24,708 nucleotides of DNA from DATKSS01 sp035468355 (lineage in GTDB: Bacteria; Chloroflexota; Dormibacteria; Dormibacterales; Dormibacteraceae): positions 1 to 24,708 of the forward strand of contig DATITA010000127.1 of NCBI GenBank assembly GCA_035468355.1, written 5' to 3'. Each line of letters opens with the position of its first letter. Within the stretch, counting starts at the first letter, position 1. The notes below the pieces were generated by a model. It searched no databases, was not told the origin of the DNA, and was given only the letters and a program-made list of their open reading frames with translations. Positions 16,551-23,180 of this stretch are shown in pieces. The position numbers and the translations under genes were made by a program.

Positions 16551-17642
16551 TCAAGACCCGGTCGGGGTTGTCTCTTCTCTCTGGATCAGCACAGGGTCGG
16601 CCCGGAAGTCCAGGCGCACCCTGGTACCGGCCGGGTGGCCCATTGTGTGAGCAGTCTGCATCTGCGCGAGCACGGTGATATCGCCGAGGTCGACGGTCAC
16701 TCGGCTGGTGGCACCGAGGAAGGCCACCGCGATGACCGTCCCTACGAGCGGGCCGGCGCCGAGGTCGCCGTCGGCCGAAAGGCTCACCGCTTCAGGCCTT
16801 ACAAGGGCGGTCGCCGGACCATCGGGCACGTCGGGGTGCACCAGCGGCAGGCGCACGCCTCGCACCTCGACTGCGCGGTCCTTCACGTCGCCCATGATGC
16901 GATTGGTGAGTCCGACGAACTCGGCCACGAACGGCGTGGCCGGTCGCGAGTAGATCTCGGTCGGCGGGCCGAGCTGCTCAAGACGGCCAGCTTGCATGAC
17001 GCCGACGCGATCGGCAATGGCGAGCGCCTCCTCCTGATCGTGGGTGACGAAAAGGGTGGTGATGCCGACCTCGAGCTGCACCCGACGAATCTCGTCTCGC
17101 AGCCGAGACCGGACTTTGGCATCCAGCGCGGAGAGCGGCTCGTCGAGCAGGAGCACCGTGGGCTCGATGGCCAGCGCTCGGGCCAGCGCCACGCGCTGCT
17201 GCTGGCCTCCTGACATCTGACTGGCGTACTTGTGCGAGTGTGCGGACAGGCCCACCAGCTCGAGGACCTCGGCGGCCCGACGGCGCTGCTCTTCCGCCGG
17301 CTTGTGGCGGAGTTGGAGGCCGAACGCGACGTTCTGGAGAGCTGTCATGTGCGGAAACAGCGAATAGGCCTGGAACACCATGCCGACGTCACGCTTGTTG
17401 GCCGGCAGCCCGGTCACGTCCTTACCCCCGAAGACGACGCGGCCCCCGTCGGCTTCCTCGAGCCCGGCCACCAGGCGAAGCGCGGTGGTCTTGCCACACC
17501 CGGACGGGCCGAGCAGCGCGACCAGCTCGCCCGGCGCGATGGTCAGGGTGAGCCCGTTCAACGCTGTGACGCCGCCATACCGCCGGCTGAGGTCCTCGAG
17601 GCGGACCTCGACGCCTGTGCGGGCCGCCAGATTCTGGCTCAC
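16551..17642 (-). CDS. ABC transporter ATP-binding protein (PotA/FbpC-like)
   Basis: A 363-residue importer ATPase on the cytoplasmic face. Walker A is GPSGCGKT (residues 45-52), the signature is MSGGQ (143-147), Walker B LLLDE (164-168) and the switch H201. A TOBE-type regulatory domain occupies about residues 240-355, as in polyamine, ferric ion and phosphonate importers. The start is GTG 17642, overlapping the permease stop (GTGA). It belongs with the two permeases and lipoprotein upstream as one complete importer. Confidence 0.93.
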   Translation of the reverse strand: MSQNLAARTGVEVRLEDLSRRYGGVTALNGLTLTIAPGELVALLGPSGCGKTTALRLVAGLEEADGGRVVFGGKDVTGLPANKRDVGMVFQAYSLFPHMTALQNVAFGLQLRHKPAEEQRRRAAEVLELVGLSAHSHKYASQMSGGQQQRVALARALAIEPTVLLLDEPLSALDAKVRSRLRDEIRRVQLEVGITTLFVTHDQEEALAIADRVGVMQAGRLEQLGPPTEIYSRPATPFVAEFVGLTNRIMGDVKDRAVEVRGVRLPLVHPDVPDGPATALVRPEAVSLSADGDLGAGPLVGTVIAVAFLGATSRVTVDLGDITVLAQMQTAHTMGHPAGTRVRLDFRADPVLIQREETTPTGS

Positions 17643-18484
17643 ACGCGCTGCCCCCAGATCCCCGCCGCGGAAGCCGACGACGGCAGGATCTCCTCCGTAC
17701 GTGTCCGGCGGCTCAGCGCCCGGCCGACGATCGAGAGGAGGAAGAGAAGCAAGAACGTGAAGAGCAGCGAAGCCACGGCGACTGCGATCGACGTGCCTGC
17801 GCTGGTCAAGCCCACGTACGCGATCTCGACCTGCATGTTCTGGTAGTTGAGGAGATTGGCCACCGTGTATTCGCCCAGGACCAGGGCGACCGAGAGCAGG
17901 GTCGCGTTGAGGATGGCGGTCGGCATGTTGGGGATGACCACCCGGAGTATGACCGTGGCCCAGCCTGCACCCAGGCTGCGGGCCGCCTCGGACAGCGTCC
18001 TCAGGTCGATCGAGGCAAGCCCGGCGTCGAGCGTCCTGTAACCGTATGGCAGCACCAGGATGGGATAGGCAAACGCAAGGCCCAGCGTAGACGGTGTGAC
18101 GTTGATCTCGATCCAGATGAATATCGGCTTCAGGCCTACCACCAGCGCGATCGCGGGTACCACCAGGGGAAGAAGGCAGACGAACTCGAGAATCCGGCTC
18201 AAACGCTGAAGGCGCAGGCGCACCCAGACCATCGTCGGCAGCAGCAGCACCATCATCCCGACCGACGTGATCACAGCCAGTTCGAGCGACACGACGATTC
18301 CGCTGACGAGGCCAGGGGTCTGCGCGATCTGGCTCCAGGCCACCAGCGTGCGAGGTGCACCGATCGAATTGCCCCTGGTCGAGAACTCGAACATCGCAGC
18401 GATTGGGAGGAGAAAGAAAGCGCCCGCCAACACGAGGATCACCGCACGAAAGAGCCTGAGGTTGAGCCGGCGTGATCGGTTCAT
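17639..18484 (-). CDS. ABC transporter permease (PotC-like)
   Basis: A 281-residue inner-membrane permease with about six helices. The EAA loop that contacts the ATPase is visible as SEAARSLGAGWATVILRVVIPNM (about residues 163-185, given here as landmarks SEAARSLGAG and VVIPNMP). It starts at ATG 18484, five bases after the stop of the first permease, and ends overlapping the ATPase start. It is the second half of a heterodimeric channel of the spermidine/ferric-ion/phosphonate class. Confidence 0.92.
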   Translation of the reverse strand: MNRSRRLNLRLFRAVILVLAGAFFLLPIAAMFEFSTRGNSIGAPRTLVAWSQIAQTPGLVSGIVVSLELAVITSVGMMVLLLPTMVWVRLRLQRLSRILEFVCLLPLVVPAIALVVGLKPIFIWIEINVTPSTLGLAFAYPILVLPYGYRTLDAGLASIDLRTLSEAARSLGAGWATVILRVVIPNMPTAILNATLLSVALVLGEYTVANLLNYQNMQVEIAYVGLTSAGTSIAVAVASLLFTFLLLFLLSIVGRALSRRTRTEEILPSSASAAGIWGQRV

Positions 18485-18489
18485 TTAGC

Positions 18490-19386
18490 TCACCGCAACC
18501 ATCGCGATGTCCGCCTCTGGAGCAGGGTGTAGAGGGACATCACGATCACGACGATGATGATCATGGCCAGGGCGAGGGCCTGGGCGAGGCCAGGTTGGGT
18601 TTGCTGGGTTTCGCTGGTGAGCAGGTTCTGGATCTCCAGAGTGATGTAGACGCCGCCCTGAGTTAGAAGCGCAGCGACCGTCGCGTAGGCCGAGAAGGCG
18701 TTGGCAAAGAGCAGCAGCGTGCAGCCGAGGAAGGACGGCGCTAGCAGCGGGCCCGCGACATAACGCCAGTAGTGCCAGGTGCTGCCACCCAGGCTCTCGG
18801 TCGCCTCCCGCCACTGCGGGCGGAGGCCGTCGAGCGCAGGCAGGAACACCAGGACCATGAGCGGGATCTGAAAGTACAGGTAGACCACGATGATCCCGAC
18901 CGGGTCGTAGAGCCAGACCCCGGCGCGGAAGATGTCGATGCCGAGGTTCGCGAGAAAGACGGTCACAAATCCCGTTTCGAAACCGAGGGTGGCGAGATAC
19001 GCGAACGCCAGCGTGACCCCTCCGAACTGCGCGAGCACGCCTGCCGCCGACGTGACGCTGCGGCGCAGTAAGCCATTCGGATTACCAGTGACCACCGCGT
19101 ATGCGAGCAGGGCCCCCGCGATTGCCCCGACGAGGGCGCTCACGACCGAGATGATCAGGCTGTTGGTGAACGACTTGATGATGTACGGCTTGTCAATGTC
19201 CGCGAAATTGACGAGGGTGAAAGTCCCGTCCTTGGTGAGGAAGGATCCCACGATGATGATTCCCGTCGGCAAGAGCAGGAAGACGCCGACGTAGACGAAG
19301 AACGGAACCGCGCCCAGCCAAGATAGAGAAAACCGCCGCCCGCCCGAGGGGCGAGCGGCGGTGGTTAGCGCCGAGTTTTCGCGCAA
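18490..19386 (-). CDS. ABC transporter permease (PotB-like)
   Basis: A 298-residue permease with an N-terminal basic tail, then about six helices; the EAA-type loop is seen as EATESLGGSTWHYW (about residues 197-210). The only plausible start in frame is TTG 19386; no ATG or GTG lies between it and the first helix, and no clear Shine-Dalgarno is visible. A strong hairpin with a T-rich tail lies inside codons about 9-21 on the coding strand and may limit transcription of this and later genes. The gene follows the solute-binding lipoprotein by 41 bases. Confidence 0.9.
   Translation of the reverse strand: MRENSALTTAARPSGGRRFSLSWLGAVPFFVYVGVFLLLPTGIIIVGSFLTKDGTFTLVNFADIDKPYIIKSFTNSLIISVVSALVGAIAGALLAYAVVTGNPNGLLRRSVTSAAGVLAQFGGVTLAFAYLATLGFETGFVTVFLANLGIDIFRAGVWLYDPVGIIVVYLYFQIPLMVLVFLPALDGLRPQWREATESLGGSTWHYWRYVAGPLLAPSFLGCTLLLFANAFSAYATVAALLTQGGVYITLEIQNLLTSETQQTQPGLAQALALAMIIIVVIVMSLYTLLQRRTSRWLR
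19323..19362 (-). terminator. Intrinsic-terminator-like hairpin inside the start of the permease gene
   Basis: On the - strand, bases 19362-19332 form a 14-bp stem (7 GC pairs, one U-G wobble, five more GC pairs and a closing A-U) around a three-base CUC loop, followed by TTTTCTCTAT. This is the form of a Rho-independent terminator. It lies about 65-100 bases after the stop of the solute-binding protein gene. It may cause partial termination, giving more binding protein than permease. Confidence 0.6.
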
Positions 19387-19427
19387 AGCGGCGTTCAGGT
19401 TCGGACTTTATTGAATTCCGGCTTCCG

Positions 19428-20549
19428 TCAAGAAACGGCCTGGGACCAGTTGGCGACTACGTACGCGCTCGCCTTTGAAGTCTGGTCACCGGTGGGGACT
19501 TGCGGCGTGCCCGGCACCTGCGGCAAGGCTGCCGCGGCCGCAGCGTCGATCTTGCCGGATGTGGTCATCGCGGCCATGCGGACGGGCCGAGCTCCGCCCT
19601 TGAGCCATAGGTTCTGGCCCTCGTCGGAGTAGAGGTACTCCTCCCAGAGCCGCGCGGCGGCCGGGTGCGGAGCCTGCTTGTTGATCGCCTGGCTGTAGTA
19701 ACCGCCGATGATGGCGTTGGTGGGCACAAAGATCTTCCAGCTCGAGACGTCCTTGCCGTGCGAGGTGGACAGGTAGTCCCACTCAAAGAGCACCGGAGTC
19801 TGGCCGGCCTTCACCGTGGCCGCGGTGCCGACGACCGGCACGTAGTTGCCGGCCTGCTTGAGCTGGTGGAAGAATGCGACGCCCTTACTGATGTCGTCGA
19901 GCGAGCCGCCGTTGGCGACCGCCGCCATGATCACGCCGTTGAGGCCCTGGTTCGACTTCGTCGGATCACCGGCCAGGGCGACCCTGCCTTTGAAACCGGA
20001 TCCAAGCAGGTCCTGCAGGGAGGTGATGGCGCCGCCGGGCACCTTGGTCGAGTCGTAGCCGATGCCCATGTAGCCGCCGTAGTCGTTGAACCACAGACCA
20101 GTCGGCTCCTTCGCGCCGGCAGGGATGTCGTTCCAGGTCGAAACCTGGTACGGAGTGAACTTCGACGTGTTGGCGAGCGCCACCGACTGGCCGACGTCGA
20201 CCACATCAGGCGCGTTGGGGGTGCCGTCGAAGGCGTCGACCTCCTGCTGGCTGCTGCCGTTGGGGTTGGCCGAGTTGATCGCGATCCCGTACTTGGCGGT
20301 GAAGCCGCTGATGACGGCTCCGTAGTTCGCCCAGTCCGGAGGGAGAGCGATCACGTTGAGCTTGCCTTCGGCCTTGGCCGCCGCGACCAGCGCGTCCATG
20401 CCGCCACAGGCCGACGCGGAGGTCGCCGTCTTCGCGGTCGATTCACTGCACGAGGCCGATCCTCCACCGGATGTGCCGCCACAGGCAGCGACGAGTACAA
20501 AAGCCACCACGGCAAGGCCGAGCTGGCGCGTCAGACTACCCAACTTCAT
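19428..20549 (-). CDS. ABC transporter solute-binding lipoprotein (PotD-like, family 1)
   Basis: A 373-residue substrate-binding protein. A lipoprotein signal peptide spans residues 1-23: basic start, hydrophobic LAVVAFVLVAAC and lipidated C23, followed by a Gly/Ser linker. The mature part has two-lobe binding-protein features such as DWANYGAVI, the NDYGGYMGIGYDSTKV strand region and LLGSGFKGRVAL, which resemble the polyamine/iron/phosphonate binding group. ATG 20549 is chosen for its strong GGAAGGAAG Shine-Dalgarno; the frame continues upstream but without a signal-like start. Ligand is not readable from sequence; the one-carbon context makes a methylated amine or a choline ester a candidate. 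The hairpin terminator 65 bases downstream probably raises its level relative to the permeases. Confidence 0.92.
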   Translation of the reverse strand: MKLGSLTRQLGLAVVAFVLVAACGGTSGGGSASCSESTAKTATSASACGGMDALVAAAKAEGKLNVIALPPDWANYGAVISGFTAKYGIAINSANPNGSSQQEVDAFDGTPNAPDVVDVGQSVALANTSKFTPYQVSTWNDIPAGAKEPTGLWFNDYGGYMGIGYDSTKVPGGAITSLQDLLGSGFKGRVALAGDPTKSNQGLNGVIMAAVANGGSLDDISKGVAFFHQLKQAGNYVPVVGTAATVKAGQTPVLFEWDYLSTSHGKDVSSWKIFVPTNAIIGGYYSQAINKQAPHPAAARLWEEYLYSDEGQNLWLKGGARPVRMAAMTTSGKIDAAAAAALPQVPGTPQVPTGDQTSKASAYVVANWSQAVS

Positions 20550-20648
20550 GCTTCCTTCCCCTTCTAGAGAGACAGCCGGGCGCCCGGCAGGCAACCTCAT
20601 CGGCAGCGCCAATGATGATCGACCCGCGGCGACGTTGCAAGGATGGAG

Positions 20649-21488
20649 TCAGCCGGTGCCGTTGATTTCAGTAAGAGTCCGGTTAAGGGCGTCTGACCTT
20701 CCGCTTTCAAGGCGCCGGCCGCGAAACCCCAGCCGGCGGGACAGGTCGGCCGCCCCGGCCTGGGTCGACCGGACAAGTTCGGGCCGGCCCTCCTGGCGCA
20801 GCCGGTGGGACGGTCCCGACACATCGAGGGCCGCCACGACCTCGCCGTCGGCGCCGAAGACCGGGGCCGCCACGGCGTCCAGGCCGAGCTCCAGCTCTTC
20901 GAAGGTCCGCGCCACCCCGGACTCCCGCGCCGCCTCCAGCTGCTTTTCAAGCTCGACCCGATCAGTGATCGTGTGCGCGGTCGAGCGCTCCAGCAGGCCG
21001 GCCAGCAGGCGCTCCCGCACCGCCGGCGGTGCGAAGGCGAGGATCACCTTGCCGCTGGCGGTGCAGTGCACGGGCGTGCGCCGGCCCAGCCAGTTGACGC
21101 TCACCATCGAGGTGGATGCCGTGGCCTGCTCGATCGGCACGACGACGTCGCCCGCGAGCACGTCGAGCGTGACCGTCTCGCCCAGGGAGCCGGCGAGGCT
21201 CTCGCACACCGGCCGCGCCAGGTAGCGCAGGTCGAACTCCCCGGTGACGACGCTGGCGAGCTGCGGCAGGCGGCGGCCGAGCCGGTACTTGGCCGTCCGC
21301 TGGTCCCGCTCGACCAGGCCGTGCCGCTCGAGCGTCCCAAGCAGGCGCAGTGCTGTCGATCGGTGCACGCGCAGCTCGCGCGCCACCTCGGCGCCGGTCT
21401 GCCAGTCGCCCTGGGCCAGCAGGTCGAGGATGGCGATGGCGCGCTCGACGGAGCGGACCCCCACATCTCTCGGCGCTGCGTTGCTCAC
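20649..21488 (-). CDS. IclR-family transcriptional regulator
   Basis: A 279-residue regulator. An N-terminal winged helix-turn-helix (about residues 12-72: VERAIAILDLLAQG, then HRSTALRLLGTLERHGLVER) is followed by the IclR effector domain, with HCTASGKVILAF (about residues 140-151) typical of the ligand pocket region. The start is GTG 21488. It is divergent from the corrinoid genes and sits upstream, in the same direction, of the transporter/one-carbon operon (99-base gap), so it can control both. Its likely operator is the palindromic region between 21489 and 21581. The effector is unknown; a pathway substrate or glycine is plausible. Confidence 0.92.
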   Translation of the reverse strand: MSNAAPRDVGVRSVERAIAILDLLAQGDWQTGAEVARELRVHRSTALRLLGTLERHGLVERDQRTAKYRLGRRLPQLASVVTGEFDLRYLARPVCESLAGSLGETVTLDVLAGDVVVPIEQATASTSMVSVNWLGRRTPVHCTASGKVILAFAPPAVRERLLAGLLERSTAHTITDRVELEKQLEAARESGVARTFEELELGLDAVAAPVFGADGEVVAALDVSGPSHRLRQEGRPELVRSTQAGAADLSRRLGFRGRRLESGRSDALNRTLTEINGTG

Positions 21489-21502
21489 AGCGCAACATTA
21501 CC

Positions 21503-21531
21503 TTGCGGAGTTGTTTCTGGGCGGCTAAAAT
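21503..21531 (+). promoter_or_regulatory. Candidate sigma70-type promoter for the corrinoid operon
   Basis: TTGCGG (21503-21508) and TAAAAT (21526-21531) are separated by exactly 17 bases, in the divergent gap between the IclR gene and the corrinoid protein gene. Transcription would begin near 21538, leaving a leader of about 44 bases with GGAGG at 21573-21577 before ATG 21582. The sequence fit is good; activity is inferred. Confidence 0.5.
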
Positions 21532-21547
21532 GTTGGGCTCTGAGCAT

Positions 21548-21568
21548 CTGTTGAGCGTTGCGCAACAG
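21548..21568. promoter_or_regulatory. Candidate IclR operator
   Basis: The inverted repeat CTGTTG-N9-CAACAG overlaps the perfect 10-bp palindrome GTTGCGCAAC (21557-21566). It lies just downstream of the predicted promoter, a suitable place for repression. The half-site GCGCAACA recurs at 21490-21497 beside the IclR start, which would allow autoregulation. That IclR binds here is inferred from position and symmetry. Confidence 0.45.
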
Positions 21569-21581
21569 AACTGGAGGCTTG

Positions 21582-22304
21582 ATGAGCCGAGAAGAAGAGA
21601 TCCGAGCCGAGCTGTTCGACCACACCCTTAACGGCCATGCCCCTGAGGTGAAGGCCCTGACCGAGGAGGGGCTCGCGCTCGGGATGGACCCGATGGACAT
21701 CCTGTTCAAGGCCCTGATCCCCTCGCTGGAAGAGGTCGGCCGGCGATTCGAGAAAGGCGACTTCTTCGTCCCCGAGATGCTCATCGCAGCCCGCGCCATG
21801 CAGGGGGCGCTGACGATCCTGCGGCCGCTCATCGCCGAGACGGGGGCCCAGCCGGTCGGCCGCTACGTGATCGGCACCGTCAAGGGCGACATCCACGACA
21901 TCGGCAAGAACCTGTGCGTGATCATGCTCGAGGGCGCGGGCTTCGAGGTCTTCGACCTCGGTGTGAACACCCCGCCCGAAAAGTTCGTCGCCGCGGTCCA
22001 GGAGCACAAACCGGACGTGGTCGGCTTCTCGGCCTTCCTCACCACCACCATGCCGATGTTCAAGGTCAACATCGAGGCGCTCACCAAAGCCGGCCTTCGC
22101 GACAAGGTCCACATCGCAGTGGGCGGCGCGCCCGTGACCGAGGAGTACGCGAAGCACGTCGGCGCGGATAGTTACGCGCCCGACGCCTCGATGGCGACCC
22201 GCATGGCCAAGCAGCTGGTCGGTGATCGGTCCGAGGGCTCGCACGGCTCTCAAGCGCTCGAGAAGGCAGTGATGCTCATCGACGAGACCCTGAAGAAGGG
22301 CTGA
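21582..22304 (+). CDS. Corrinoid (B12-binding) protein of a methyltransferase system
   Basis: A 248-residue MtaC/MttC/MtgC-type corrinoid protein, which carries a methyl group on cobalt between two methyltransferases. Residues about 5-88 are the helical cap domain; residues about 93-215 are the Rossmann B12 domain, with the base-off/His-on motif KGDIHDIGKN whose H105 is the lower cobalt ligand, followed by the GFSAFLTTTM and GGAPVT cobalamin-binding loops. A C-terminal tail of about 30 residues (from GDRSEGSHGS) is longer than in many homologues. GGAGG at 21573-21577 fixes ATG 21582. It leads an operon with a pterin methyltransferase and an activator; the substrate-specific methyltransferase that would charge it is not next to it in this window. 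Confidence 0.93.
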   Translation: MSREEEIRAELFDHTLNGHAPEVKALTEEGLALGMDPMDILFKALIPSLEEVGRRFEKGDFFVPEMLIAARAMQGALTILRPLIAETGAQPVGRYVIGTVKGDIHDIGKNLCVIMLEGAGFEVFDLGVNTPPEKFVAAVQEHKPDVVGFSAFLTTTMPMFKVNIEALTKAGLRDKVHIAVGGAPVTEEYAKHVGADSYAPDASMATRMAKQLVGDRSEGSHGSQALEKAVMLIDETLKKG

Positions 22305-22310
22305 GAGTCG

Positions 22311-23180
22311 ATGGAGACCCGTCTCAGCTCGCGCAGCCGCGAGGTCGTGGTCTCGGGCGACCGGCCCTTCGTGATCATCGGCGAGCGCATCAACCCCACC
22401 GGCCGCAAGGTCCTGGCCGCCGAGATGAAGAACGGCGTGATGGACCGCGTGCGCGCGGACGCCATTGCACAGGCGGCGGCGGGCGCTCACATGCTCGACG
22501 TCAACGCCGGTATCCCGGCGATCGACGAGGCGGCGCTCCTGGTGGACGCCATCAAGGCTGTCTGCGAGGTGAGCGACCTGCCGGTGTGCATCGACTCCTC
22601 CATCATCGAAGCGCTGGAGGCGGGGCTTGCCGCGTATGAAGGCAAGGCCCTGGTCAACTCCGTCACCGCCGAGGAGGAGCGGATGGAGCGCATCCTGCCG
22701 CTGGTCAAAAAGTACGGGGCCGCGGTGATCGGGATGGCCAACGACGAGACGGGAATCTCGATGGTCCCGGAGGAGCGGCTCGCGCTGGCTCGGCGGATCA
22801 TCGAGCGCGCCGCCGATCACGGCATCCCGCAGGAGGACGTGATCATCGACCCGATCGCGATGACCGTGGCCGCGGACCCGACCTGCGGCGTGATCACGCT
22901 GGAGACCATGCGGTTGATCCGCGATCGGCTGGGCAACAACATGACGTGCGGCGCGTCCAACGTCTCTTTCGGGTTGCCTGACCGCGCGATTGTCAACGCG
23001 GCATTCCTGCCCCTGGCGATGAATGCCGGTTTGACCTGCGCCATAACCAACCCGCTCGTGCCCGAGGTGCGGCGCGCGGTCCTGGCCGGCGACCTGCTGT
23101 TGGGCCACGACGAATATGCGATGAAATGGATCGCGAGCTATCGCGCGGAGGTGGCGGCCGCCAAAGTCGCTGCTGAATGA
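22311..23180 (+). CDS. Methyl-THF:corrinoid protein methyltransferase (MtgA/AcsE-like)
   Basis: A 289-residue pterin-binding TIM-barrel enzyme moving a methyl group between the cobalt of the corrinoid protein and tetrahydrofolate. Motifs are GERINPTG (residues 24-31), MLDVNAG (61-67), PVCIDSS (91-97), NSVT (116-119) and N217 in GASNVSFGLPDR, matching the Asn that contacts N5 of the pterin in AcsE. It starts six bases after the corrinoid protein stop and overlaps the activator start (ATGA 23177-23180). In glycine-betaine users the homologue MtgA forms methyl-THF; metF and fhs in this window would then oxidise it. Confidence 0.92.
   Translation: METRLSSRSREVVVSGDRPFVIIGERINPTGRKVLAAEMKNGVMDRVRADAIAQAAAGAHMLDVNAGIPAIDEAALLVDAIKAVCEVSDLPVCIDSSIIEALEAGLAAYEGKALVNSVTAEEERMERILPLVKKYGAAVIGMANDETGISMVPEERLALARRIIERAADHGIPQEDVIIDPIAMTVAADPTCGVITLETMRLIRDRLGNNMTCGASNVSFGLPDRAIVNAAFLPLAMNAGLTCAITNPLVPEVRRAVLAGDLLLGHDEYAMKWIASYRAEVAAAKVAAE

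Noticed and set aside
20575..20588. Perfect 14-bp palindrome as terminator of the IclR gene
   Set aside because: It would leave a stem of only about five pairs with a four-base loop, and only a weak pyrimidine stretch follows. Its position before the lipoprotein ribosome binding site fits a leader element equally well.
21525..23108. Long - strand open frame (527 codons) opposite the corrinoid genes
   Set aside because: Strongly biased Arg/His/Asp composition, no domain, and antisense to two clear genes.
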